From NCBI RefSeq assembly GCF_900156875.1, contig NZ_LT707409.1, forward strand, positions 1,744,898-1,808,897: 64,000 bases of DNA, in the 5' to 3' direction. The notes beneath the pieces were generated by a model. It was not told the origin of the DNA, did no database searches, and was given only the letters and a program-made list of their open reading frames with translations. This document shows, in pieces, positions 36,330 through 44,079 of this stretch. Each line of letters opens with the position of its first letter. Position 1 is the stretch's first letter. The position numbers were made by a program, and so were the translations under genes. The stretch comes from Robertmurraya dakarensis. GTDB taxonomy: Bacteria > Bacillota > Bacilli > Bacillales > Cytobacillaceae.

Positions 36330-37943
36330 CTATGTATCCTCCCGCTGGTCATTTCCTAATTTATTATGCTGAAGTTCCTTGTTATTTTGTGCCCCTAATC
36401 TGTCACGATTAACAGGTTTTAGGAAATTAGGACGATTAGGCATCCACCACAATGGACTTCTAATGACAACATCTTTCATTCCCTGCGAGTTACCAGGAGA
36501 TACCGGTGCCATATAAGGAACACCAAATGATTTCAATGAAAGCATATGATTGAAGATAAAAATAACCCCGACAACCACTCCATATAGACCAAATATTCCA
36601 GCCAATACTAAAATCGGAAAACGAAGCATCCTTAGTGCAAATGCAGCCACATATGCTGGGGTTGCGAATGAACCAATTGATGTTAGCGCTATCACCACTA
36701 CCGTAATAGGACTAGCCAATCCAGCATTTACGGCCGCCTCCCCAACTACCAGCACTCCTACAATCGATAACGCTCCACCTACCTGCTTCGGCATTCTGAC
36801 AGTCGCTTCACGCAGCACTTCCATTGAAATTTCAATAATTAATACCTCGATAACTGCTGGGTAAGGAACACCCGCCCTCCCTCCTGCAACAGCTACAGCA
36901 AATTCTGTAGGCAAGAGTTCTGGATTAAAAGATATAAATGATACATAGAGCGAAGGGAAGATTAAAGAAAAAACAAGTGCGAGCATCCGAGCAAGCCTGG
37001 CAAAACTCCCCATGAGAAACCTGGAAGAATAATCATCAAATGTTTGATAAAACTGGTTAAATACAACGGGAACCAGCAGAGCAAACGGGGAACCATCCGC
37101 GAGTATCGCAACCCTTCCCTCTACAAGATTGGAAACTGTCTTATCAGGTCTCTCCGTACTTTGTGTCTGAGGAAATGGAGAAAAAGGATTGTCTTCAATA
37201 AATTGTTCTAAGTAACCAGTATCTAAAATCGCATCAATATCGATCTCAGATAAGCGCTTTTCCACTTCATTAATGACTTGTTCACTGGCAATGCCCTTTA
37301 TATAACAAAAAGCAACTGTTGTTTTCGTTAATCGGCCAATCTTCATCGTCTTAACAACGAAGTCTGCAGTAGGAAGCCGAGCACGTACTAAGGCTATATT
37401 TGTTGATATATTTTCAATAAATCCTTCACGCGGTCCCAAAACAGCCTGCTCAGTTTCAGGTGAATCAATCGACCGCTTATCTACCTTTCTCGTATCAATA
37501 TGGATTGCCTCTTCTATTCCGTCAATTACAATAACCGTTTCTCCGAGCAAAGTCACATTCACTAATTCATCAAATTCACTATTAAGCTTAGCTTTGCTGT
37601 CATAAAGGATTTCACTAAACAAAATACTTATAAGTTCATCCAGCAGAATATCTTTTTTCAATAAATGTTCTGGTTTATACATTAATGGTTTTAAAATATC
37701 ATTATTAATACGATTCTGATCTGTTAAACTGTTAACGTACATTAGAACAGCAGAAACTTTGCCAAATACTTTAAAGTGCTTGATAACAAAGTCATCACTT
37801 TCTCCAAGCATTTCTTTCATATACATAACATTTTCATCTAAAGTTCCAGATATTTTTTTTGGGCCTTCCTCTAATTGCTTGCTTGGAATTTCATCAATGG
37901 GAAGCTTCTTTTTCCTTCGGGTGCGATGACGAAATACAGACAT
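36330..37943 (-). CDS. gerA: GerA-type spore germination protein
   Basis: The A subunit of a germinant receptor (537 residues). A soluble N-terminal part of about 290 residues contains the family segments ESDDFVIKHFKVFG and DGIEEAIHIDTRK, and RAVxGPREGFIENISTN-like text appears as VLGPREGFIENIS near residue 175. The C-terminal part has four to five membrane segments (FPSLYVSFISFNPELLPTE onward). It forms the complex with the B and C subunits in the inner membrane of the spore. It is the first gene of the operon, with a sigma-G-like promoter upstream. Confidence 0.92.
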   Translation of the reverse strand: MSVFRHRTRRKKKLPIDEIPSKQLEEGPKKISGTLDENVMYMKEMLGESDDFVIKHFKVFGKVSAVLMYVNSLTDQNRINNDILKPLMYKPEHLLKKDILLDELISILFSEILYDSKAKLNSEFDELVNVTLLGETVIVIDGIEEAIHIDTRKVDKRSIDSPETEQAVLGPREGFIENISTNIALVRARLPTADFVVKTMKIGRLTKTTVAFCYIKGIASEQVINEVEKRLSEIDIDAILDTGYLEQFIEDNPFSPFPQTQSTERPDKTVSNLVEGRVAILADGSPFALLVPVVFNQFYQTFDDYSSRFLMGSFARLARMLALVFSLIFPSLYVSFISFNPELLPTEFAVAVAGGRAGVPYPAVIEVLIIEISMEVLREATVRMPKQVGGALSIVGVLVVGEAAVNAGLASPITVVVIALTSIGSFATPAYVAAFALRMLRFPILVLAGIFGLYGVVVGVIFIFNHMLSLKSFGVPYMAPVSPGNSQGMKDVVIRSPLWWMPNRPNFLKPVNRDRLGAQNNKELQHNKLGNDQREDT

Positions 37944-37963
37944 ATTATCACCACTTTTTAGTT

Positions 37964-37993
37964 TAGAGTGCTCTACTTATATAAAATTATTCC
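37964..37993 (-). promoter_or_regulatory. Possible sigma-G promoter of the ger operon
   Basis: On the minus strand GGAATA (37988-37993) and CACTCTA (37964-37970) are 17 bases apart, resembling the sigma-G elements TGAATA and CATACTA. It lies 20 bases upstream of gerA. Ger operons are expressed in the forespore by sigma-G, so the location fits; the match is partial. Confidence 0.4.
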
Positions 37994-38058
37994 ACGCCAA
38001 CAATATTTTGGAAAAGAGCTGCTGTCACCATTAAATCTAACTCCTAAACAAAAATAAA

Positions 38059-38095
38059 AGAGCTTTTCTTCTTGTATTCCAGAAAGAAAAGCTCT
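38059..38095 (-). terminator. Terminator of the small gene at 38115
   Basis: A perfect 12-bp stem AGAGCTTTTCTT/AAGAAAAGCTCT with a 13-base loop and a T-rich tail on the minus strand. Confidence 0.8.
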
Positions 38096-38114
38096 CTTTA
38101 TAGATATTCATGTT

Positions 38115-38387
38115 TTATAAACATTGAAGAATTTTATACTCCTTTAACATTTGTCTTAGCTTAAACATTATCGTGTTATACATTTCAGATTTATAGATTT
38201 GCAATAATCCTTTTTTAAGAGTATTCCCCGTAAAGAAGATATCAATCCGCTTGTGGACATAGCGGTCAATTTGTTCTTTGTAAAAAAGCTTTTTCTGTTT
38301 AATTTTTTCATTAATGTCATCGCATAAAGAAAATGTAAATTGTAAGATAGAAAACTCCAGTTCACCACAGAACTCACCAATGCCCAT
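38115..38387 (-). CDS. Hypothetical protein
   Basis: A 90-residue protein I do not recognise. The ATG at 38387 is chosen because AAGGAGG lies 8 bases upstream; the longer frame from 38411 would contain that site. It starts MGIGEFCGELEFSILQFTF and is rich in lysine and aromatic residues in the second half (KKLFYKEQIDRYVHKRIDIFF), probably helical. There is no signal peptide or clear membrane segment. It lies between the ger operon and corA on the same strand, with its own terminator, so a sporulation role is possible but unsupported. Confidence 0.6.
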   Translation of the reverse strand: MGIGEFCGELEFSILQFTFSLCDDINEKIKQKKLFYKEQIDRYVHKRIDIFFTGNTLKKGLLQIYKSEMYNTIMFKLRQMLKEYKILQCL

Positions 38388-38501
38388 TAGACATACCTCC
38401 TTAATTGTCAAGATTGTTGAATTAAAATTTACATTACTTTTACATTATTTTAATCCATTATTTACAAAATTCAACCCATCCGACAAAACTATACAAAAAA
38501 A

Positions 38502-38523
38502 GAATGGTTTATTTAAACCATCC
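38502..38523 (-). terminator. Terminator overlapping the 3' end of corA
   Basis: A 9-bp stem made partly by the last codons of corA (GGATGGTTT/AAACCATTC on the minus strand) followed by seven T. Confidence 0.75.
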
Positions 38524-39450
38524 TTTACGCCACAACCATATAAGCATAGTCGTACCAATTACAAACATGACACATAATACTACGTAGTAACTCCAGCGCC
38601 AGGATAGCTCCGGCATGTATTCAAAATTCATGCCATATATACTTGCAATAAAAGTTAATGGGATAAAAACTGAAGTCATAACCGTAAGTGTCTTCATAAT
38701 CGTATTCATCCGATGAGCATTCAATGAGATATAGCTGTCACGCATATCATTCGTCATCTCGCGATTAGAGTCTACAATTTCAAGCAGTTTTAACAAATGA
38801 TCATAAATATCCATAAAATAAACTCGTTGATCCTTCGGGATAATGACTCTTTCTGAATTAAGGATCCGATAAAGCAGTTCACTCATGGGATGAATGGTTC
38901 TTCGCAGCTTGTGCAGCTGGCTCCTAATTTCAAAAACATCTTCTATTAAATCTGGGTTAATCTCCTTCATCTCTGCCTCATTTACGTTATCCTCAATTTT
39001 ATAAATATTCGGGAAGTATTCATCGACAATTTTATCCATTAGCAAATAAAAGATATACAAAGCACCTTTATCCCAAACCGTGGAATCTTCCATTAATCTT
39101 CTTTGAAGCAACTGTATTTCATTAGATGGCGAAAGATGGAAAGTGACAATAAAGTTTTTTCCAACAAAAACGTCTACTTCTTCCGCGGCCAGCGTATGCT
39201 GGTTCAACGTATGGAGAACAAAAAAATCATACCCATCATAATAATCAAGCTTTGGACGTTGTAAATATTGAAGACAATCTTCAATGGCGAGCGGATGGAA
39301 TTGAAAATGCGTCCTTAATAGGGCTGCCTCATCTTCTGATGGCGCATAAAAATCTACCCAATACCAGCTAATATCATGATCACCTAACTGTTCGACCGGT
39401 ACATCTTTTTTCAACTTATAATCTGATGTTAAAACCATTGTTGAAATCAT
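38509..39450 (-). CDS. corA: CorA-family magnesium/cobalt transporter
   Basis: A 313-residue CorA channel with a long cytoplasmic funnel domain and two C-terminal membrane segments; the selectivity-filter motif is YGMN in SIYGMNFEYMPEL, followed by the last segment and the basic tail WRKGWFK. The ATG at 39450 (M28 of the longest frame) is preferred: the alternative upstream start at 39531 would place a 16-bp terminator-like hairpin inside the coding region, and AAGGTG lies about 9 bases before 39450. The segment between start and hairpin is only about 30 bases, which leaves little room for a separate promoter. A second CorA-like gene is at 44080. Confidence 0.88.
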   Translation of the reverse strand: MISTMVLTSDYKLKKDVPVEQLGDHDISWYWVDFYAPSEDEAALLRTHFQFHPLAIEDCLQYLQRPKLDYYDGYDFFVLHTLNQHTLAAEEVDVFVGKNFIVTFHLSPSNEIQLLQRRLMEDSTVWDKGALYIFYLLMDKIVDEYFPNIYKIEDNVNEAEMKEINPDLIEDVFEIRSQLHKLRRTIHPMSELLYRILNSERVIIPKDQRVYFMDIYDHLLKLLEIVDSNREMTNDMRDSYISLNAHRMNTIMKTLTVMTSVFIPLTFIASIYGMNFEYMPELSWRWSYYVVLCVMFVIGTTMLIWLWRKGWFK

Positions 39451-39479
39451 ATCAGGAACACCTTTTCTTACATAATAAA

Positions 39480-39515
39480 AAACATTATCTATTAAACCAT
39501 TAATAGATAATGTTT
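39480..39515 (-). terminator. AT-rich 16-bp hairpin with U tract, terminator or attenuator before corA
   Basis: A perfect 16-bp inverted repeat (arms 39480-39495 and 39500-39515, 4-base loop) is followed on the minus strand by six T. It lies after the yndJ stop and just before the preferred corA start. It can end the yndGHJ transcript or attenuate read-through into corA. Confidence 0.7.
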
Positions 39516-39547
39516 CCCGAAAATAATGCATTTATGAATATCCTTGT

Positions 39548-41146
39548 TCATTGTTCCTTTCTAAGGATACGGTAATGAATATTTAAAAAGGGAACAGAAA
39601 AGAACCACATCCGATGCCGAGCAATTAGTGAACCATCATCTTCTTCTCTAATATGAAAAGTTTCTTCGATTGGAAGTGCCAGCAAAAATTCCCCTACTGC
39701 TAAATAAATACCAGAATCAGAAGCCGCACTTCTTTTTTTACTAGTCAACTGCAGCCCTTTTTCAACTTGAGTCAACTCTAGCACCCCGATCATGGAAGAC
39801 CAAGGAAGCGGCAGAGCAATGTTCATATAGGTTTGTTGATTATTTTCATGCCAAGAATAAATGGCTGCAAAAATCACTTCCCCATTCGCTTTTCTAACCC
39901 AGGCTCTTGGAGATTTTCTTCCATCCATCTCTGCCTTTACTGTCACGATATCCCCTGTCATCTCAATTTGTTTTTCAGATAACGGAAGATTAATTTGCTG
40001 AAACCGTCGGCTGAATATCCTGTACACTGCTGCGAAAGGCTTAAACCAGGGTCTCCACTTTATTTCAGCAAAAAGGCGGTAATTCAATGTATTTTCATAA
40101 AAATCGAGAATGCTTTGGGCTATGCTATTAACATTAATATCAGGGGTAAAAATTGACATATTATCAACCAACCCCTTTTGTAACCCATCCTCCGTTATTT
40201 CACTCAGCAGCTTCTCACCAATGATCCTTTTCCCCCGTATGTTACTTACGGGAAAGGTTCGTTTTATAATTCGGTAAGGTGGAACAGAAATCATCCATCC
40301 AGCCACTCCAAGTAAGGCAAATATTAGGCTGTTTAACACTCCATGAAAGCGAAGCATAGTATCGATACTCACCAACATTGAATTGATAAAGTTTCCATAC
40401 GCATATACCAATGAAAATAGAATGGTCACTCCTAACGATGAAAAGGAAATAACAATCAGCCATTTTTGCAAAGTGCTGGGAAGATGTGCCCTGCTTGAAA
40501 AAATGATTAGCATATAAATAGCTGCTATATATAGAAGCACGGAAAAAAGTTCAATCCACACTGAATAAGTGATCCCTACGGCAAGAATAAGAGGTAATAG
40601 CAATATCATCCATGCCGCCATTGAGTAGCCTCTCGGTTTGTACAACCTCCCAAGGAACCCTACAAAAACCGGCAGTAAAAACGCACTGTAGTGAAAATGA
40701 ATTGCTGTCAGCCATGTGATGATAGGAGAAAATCCAGTATCAATTTCTGTAATATGAGCAAAAAACCACATCCCGCCAATACTTAAATAAATAAGAGCGA
40801 CGTCAATGGCAAACTCCTCTAAATGCACAAACCCTCTTCTAAAAAATCTAGACACCCCATAAAGAGCAACCATAAAGGTGTAAAGCAAATAAAAAGTCCC
40901 CCACAGATAATCCCATCCCGTCTCGGGAGTGAAGTGAAGAACAATCACGGAAACAGAGGCAATCAAAGAGAAAAGAGGAAAAACTGCAGCCCATCTCTTT
41001 TCCTCTTTTATAATCGAATATAAAACTATTGGGATATAGACAACTTGTGCCACAGTTAACAAAAGCAGGTATGCTGGTTCTTGTCCATAAACTGCAGCCA
41101 GCAAAAAAAGTATGATAGAAAATAGCATTAGTTTATTAACCCTCAT
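39548..41146 (-). CDS. yndJ: YndJ-family membrane protein
   Basis: A 532-residue protein with about ten membrane segments in residues 1-305 and a soluble C-terminal part of about 220 residues. It resembles B. subtilis YndJ in length, topology and gene neighbourhood. The ATG at 41146 is chosen: AAGGAGAG lies about 10 bases upstream and the start overlaps the end of yndH by 11 bases. The function is unknown. In B. subtilis yndGHJ adjoin the germination genes yndDEF, and here too a ger operon lies about 1.6 kb away, which suggests conserved neighbourhood. Confidence 0.75.
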   Translation of the reverse strand: MRVNKLMLFSIILFLLAAVYGQEPAYLLLLTVAQVVYIPIVLYSIIKEEKRWAAVFPLFSLIASVSVIVLHFTPETGWDYLWGTFYLLYTFMVALYGVSRFFRRGFVHLEEFAIDVALIYLSIGGMWFFAHITEIDTGFSPIITWLTAIHFHYSAFLLPVFVGFLGRLYKPRGYSMAAWMILLLPLILAVGITYSVWIELFSVLLYIAAIYMLIIFSSRAHLPSTLQKWLIVISFSSLGVTILFSLVYAYGNFINSMLVSIDTMLRFHGVLNSLIFALLGVAGWMISVPPYRIIKRTFPVSNIRGKRIIGEKLLSEITEDGLQKGLVDNMSIFTPDINVNSIAQSILDFYENTLNYRLFAEIKWRPWFKPFAAVYRIFSRRFQQINLPLSEKQIEMTGDIVTVKAEMDGRKSPRAWVRKANGEVIFAAIYSWHENNQQTYMNIALPLPWSSMIGVLELTQVEKGLQLTSKKRSAASDSGIYLAVGEFLLALPIEETFHIREEDDGSLIARHRMWFFSVPFLNIHYRILRKEQ

Positions 41147-41747
41147 TGGGGACAAACTCTCCTTCGTAGGCAAAAATAGTTCCAAAGATAGGATTTTTCA
41201 CCTGTACGGATATTTGAAATGTTTTGCTATGCTCGCAATATTTTTCAGTAACAAACGCCAATCCTTGAAACCACTTCGGAAGTGGAATCTCCAAATTACC
41301 TAGCACAAGTCTTTGTTTCCTTGAGTTTATTTCGATCGTTCCTTCGCTTGTAACACGGAAGGATAGATCTGAATAAAAAACAGGAGGTTCACCTAGATAA
41401 TCTTTTACAATTTTCCTTTCTCTATCAAGGCTCATTAAAGCATTAAAATAACGTCTCTTTTTACCAAAATAAAAAGTTCGTTCCCAGTGAATTTGGGTTT
41501 CACCATTTTTTCCTTTATAGGGTGTATTGATAATTGAAAAAGGGATATCCTCGCCTTGTTCAGGAAAAAGTAATTTACATTTTACCCCCATCAAAAAGAG
41601 AGCGTATAGATACCTAGGTCCACCTTGAATCCTTTTCATTACACCAGTCGCTTTAAATGGACTTTCGTTTGGAAACTCATATCTTTTTTGCAGCATTGGG
41701 TGTAATTTATAAAAATCTTCTCTTAGTATCTGTTTATAAATGGACAT
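41136..41747 (-). CDS. yndH: DUF4166-domain protein (YndH-like)
   Basis: A 203-residue soluble protein of the DUF4166 family. Characteristic parts are YKQILREDFYKLHPMLQKRYEF near the start, MKRIQGGPRYL, and LFPEQGEDIPFSIINTPYKGKNGETQIHWERTF in the middle (a lipocalin-like beta-rich region by my reading). The start ATG at 41747 has AGAGGTGA 8 bases upstream and follows the yndG stop closely. The role is unknown; its fixed partnership with YndG and YndJ suggests one pathway at the membrane. Confidence 0.75.
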   Translation of the reverse strand: MSIYKQILREDFYKLHPMLQKRYEFPNESPFKATGVMKRIQGGPRYLYALFLMGVKCKLLFPEQGEDIPFSIINTPYKGKNGETQIHWERTFYFGKKRRYFNALMSLDRERKIVKDYLGEPPVFYSDLSFRVTSEGTIEINSRKQRLVLGNLEIPLPKWFQGLAFVTEKYCEHSKTFQISVQVKNPIFGTIFAYEGEFVPNEG

Positions 41748-41755
41748 CTTATCAG

Positions 41756-42658
41756 TCACCTCTTTCTTTTGCAGCTTTTTGCAGTCGGAAGGTCTCTGCT
41801 TACTAAATATCCTATAATGGAAAGAGCTAGTAAACTAACATTAAATGTTAATGGATTAAAAGGTTGACTCAGCATTCCTGGCCCCGAACTAATAGCTGCT
41901 ATCGTTAACAGAGGAAAAAGAATGATCTGCAGCAAGAATAGCGCTCTTTTTTTTCGAATCAATAGCCATAGTACTCCAAAGAGAATTTCAGCAACCCCAA
42001 TAGAAAATACAAGCCAATAAGCAAAACCATCCGTAACGGACAAGAAGCTCTTTACCATATTCAGTTCTTGTTCATGCATATAAATTAGTTTAGGTACTAG
42101 TCCGTGATAAACCCATATGAAGAAAAATAGAAGTGACGTCAGCCAAGTGCAAACAAATCGAATATATTGAGTAGATGGTTTTTCGTCCCTTTCAATCCAT
42201 CTTTTCAAAACATCAAAGCTAAGGGCTGTTCCCCAGCCTATCAATGGACGAAAAAGAATCAAATCTAGCAGTCTTCCTATAAAACCAAAATTTACGTTAT
42301 AGTCATATTGCGTTAAAAACGTAATAGTCTCTTTATTCGGTCTATACTGCCAATAGCCCTTTCCCTCGCGAATAATTGAATAGGGCTGATCGGTTCCAAA
42401 ATGCAGCGAAGACGTTCTATTTTCATTATTTCCATGATGTGTTCCAACTGACTTTCCCCACCCTTCAATTTGCAGACAGGGAGCTATTTTTGTTTTGTAA
42501 GAAAAAAGTTGAGGTTCGTTAACTTCTTTCGGCAAATACGTAATAGAAGAAAAACGTAAATCCCATTGCTCATGAAGGTGTGGCTCCTGCGTAGCTTCCC
42601 ATAAGTCTTCCATCTCAGATTCTATCTCTATTTCAACATATATAGGCTTTTGTTTCAC
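41756..42658 (-). CDS. yndG: YndG-like protein, SRPBCC domain fused to DoxX-like membrane domain
   Basis: A 300-residue protein. Residues 1-150 form an SRPBCC/START-like lipid- or ligand-binding domain (VEIEIESEMEDLWEATQEPHLHEQWDLRF is its start), and residues 175-290 contain four hydrophobic segments in a DoxX-like arrangement. The start is GTG at 42658 with GGAGGGGG 5 bases upstream. It heads the yndG-yndH-yndJ operon and is divergent from the mechanosensitive channel gene across a 200-bp promoter region. Confidence 0.75.
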   Translation of the reverse strand: MKQKPIYVEIEIESEMEDLWEATQEPHLHEQWDLRFSSITYLPKEVNEPQLFSYKTKIAPCLQIEGWGKSVGTHHGNNENRTSSLHFGTDQPYSIIREGKGYWQYRPNKETITFLTQYDYNVNFGFIGRLLDLILFRPLIGWGTALSFDVLKRWIERDEKPSTQYIRFVCTWLTSLLFFFIWVYHGLVPKLIYMHEQELNMVKSFLSVTDGFAYWLVFSIGVAEILFGVLWLLIRKKRALFLLQIILFPLLTIAAISSGPGMLSQPFNPLTFNVSLLALSIIGYLVSRDLPTAKSCKRKR

Positions 42659-42857
42659 GGTTCCCCCTCCGCTTCCTTAATGATTAAATCAGTATGTAAA
42701 TAAAACGTAATGTCTCCAAATAATTGTAAATAACGAGGACTAATTATCCGTTTTTTTAGATTTACAAGTTTATTACTTTGGTTAATAGGATATATGTTAA
42801 TATAGTTAATGCTAGCATACTTTTGCTTTGCTGTGATACATAGAAAGGATGGTATTT

Positions 42858-43721
42858 TTGTTCAGTATTGATAAATTTAATTGGGAAGGTCTGCTTCTAA
42901 ATGCTGGAATAACTGCATTAAAAGTAGTCCTTATATTCATTGCTTTTATGATTGTAAAACGCATAGGCATAAAAGTAATTGACCGGTCTTTCAAAAAATT
43001 AATGTCCCGAAAAGATGTTACTGAAGGTCGTGCTTTGACGCTTCATAGATTGGCAGAGAATATTTTTTCATACGTTCTTATTTTCATCTTAGCCGCAACC
43101 TTATTTAATATATTCGGTCTATCGGTTGCAAGCCTCATTGCTGGAGCCGGAATTGTTGGCCTAGCCGTTGGTTTTGGTGCCCAAGGTCTTGTAAGTGATG
43201 TCGTAACTGGTTTCTTTCTATTGTTAGAGAAACAAATCGATGTCGGCGATTATGTAACGGTAGGAAGCTATGATGGGATTGTCGAATCAGTCGGGTTGCG
43301 AACTACACAAATACGGAGTTTTGATGGTACATTAAATTATCTTCCTAATCGTGATATTACGAGTCTTAGCAATCATTCCCGCGGCAATATGCGAGCACTT
43401 GTTGACATCGGAATTTCCTATGCTGACGATATCGACAGAGCCATTGAAATCATGCAAACTGCTTGCGACAAAGTTGCACAAGGGAATCCTGTTATTGTTG
43501 AAGGCCCTAGCGTTATTGGTGTACAAGCTTTTGGATCATCAGAAGTGGTCTTACGTGTAATTGCAAAAACAAAAAATATGGAGCAGTGGGCCGTAGAACG
43601 AGAGATGCGTAAAGCGATAAAAGAAGCATTTGACACAAATGGAATTGAGATACCCTTCCCGCATCAAGTCTATATCCATAAAAATGAAGAAAGTCCTGAG
43701 AAATTACGAGATCAGGCATAA
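42858..43721 (+). CDS. Small-conductance mechanosensitive channel (MscS family, YkuT-like)
   Basis: A 287-residue MscS-type channel. Two N-terminal membrane segments are followed by the pore-lining TM3 with the Gly/Ala pattern ASLIAGAGIVGLAVGFGAQGLVSDVVTGFF, then the beta domain (IDVGDYVTVGSYDGIVESVGLRTTQIRSFDG) and the cytoplasmic vestibule. It releases solutes on osmotic downshock. The TTG at 42858 is chosen, since AAAGGAT lies 8-9 bases upstream and would abut the ATG at 42849. It is transcribed alone. Confidence 0.88.
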   Translation: MFSIDKFNWEGLLLNAGITALKVVLIFIAFMIVKRIGIKVIDRSFKKLMSRKDVTEGRALTLHRLAENIFSYVLIFILAATLFNIFGLSVASLIAGAGIVGLAVGFGAQGLVSDVVTGFFLLLEKQIDVGDYVTVGSYDGIVESVGLRTTQIRSFDGTLNYLPNRDITSLSNHSRGNMRALVDIGISYADDIDRAIEIMQTACDKVAQGNPVIVEGPSVIGVQAFGSSEVVLRVIAKTKNMEQWAVEREMRKAIKEAFDTNGIEIPFPHQVYIHKNEESPEKLRDQA

Positions 43722-43722
43722 T

Positions 43723-43764
43723 AAAAGGTCAACAGGCTTAAAAAACTGCCTGCTGGCCCTTTTC
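43723..43764 (+). terminator. Terminator after the MscS gene
   Basis: An imperfect stem (AAAAGG...CAGGC paired with GCCTG...CCTTTT) followed by TTTCTTT just after the stop codon. Confidence 0.65.
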
Positions 43765-43845
43765 TTTATAGCTCTGCTTTCTAAAAATATCAGTTCCTGC
43801 ATCCAAATTCCAACATTTTAAAAAGCACATTTTTAAGTAATCACG

Positions 43846-43874
43846 TTTACAATTAATTTCTCTAAGAGTATGAT
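43846..43874 (+). promoter_or_regulatory. SigA-type promoter of the second corA-like gene
   Basis: TTTACA (43846-43851), a 17-base spacer and TATGAT (43869-43874). The predicted transcript starts near 43881 and has a leader of about 200 bases before the corA-like ATG at 44080. Confidence 0.6.
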
Positions 43875-43923
43875 AATGAAGGGTTTATATTATATAAGAA
43901 TAAAAGAAAAGGAGTTGATTGTT

Positions 43924-44049
43924 TTGTGTAGTTTAAGTTCTAATGAACCTGAACCCAGTTTGCACAGCGGAGGAAGTCATGAACGTTCAAATTTACTAAG
44001 AGTTGATTTCCTGCCTATCAACTCCTTTTATTCGTTGGGCCTTTATTGA
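43924..44049 (+). CDS. Candidate leader ORF upstream of corA-like gene
   Basis: A TTG-started frame of 41 codons preceded by AAAAGGAG with 9-base spacing. Residues 7-11 read NEPEP, an acidic/proline alternation like the EPDP of enterobacterial MgtL, which destabilises translating ribosomes at low Mg2+. Codons 26-34 run through the terminator-like hairpin at 44000-44024, and the stop lies 30 bases before the Mg2+ transporter gene. A second, shorter ORF with a better ribosome binding site (GGAGG, ATG at 43979, six codons ending at 43999) overlaps it in another frame and could be the one that is used. Coding status is inferred from signals only. Confidence 0.45.
   Translation: MCSLSSNEPEPSLHSGGSHERSNLLRVDFLPINSFYSLGLY
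44000..44024 (+). terminator. Attenuator hairpin in the corA-like leader
   Basis: GAGTTGAT/ATCAACTC, an 8-bp stem with a 9-base loop, followed by CTTTTATTC. The 3' arm and its T tract (44017-44029) are also perfectly complementary over 13 bases to 43907-43919, which carries the leader ORF ribosome binding site, so two structures exclude each other. Confidence 0.6.
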
Positions 44050-44079
44050 CTTTCTCATGATTATGAGGAGGTTTTAAAC

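Noticed and set aside
38168..38380. Alternative 70-codon frame overlapping the small gene at 38115
   Set aside because: It lies in another frame without its own ribosome binding site; the 38387 start has a strong AAGGAGG.
43881..44079. M-box Mg2+ riboswitch in the corA-like leader
   Set aside because: None of the conserved M-box blocks is present; the leader is too short and its signals are ORFs and a hairpin.
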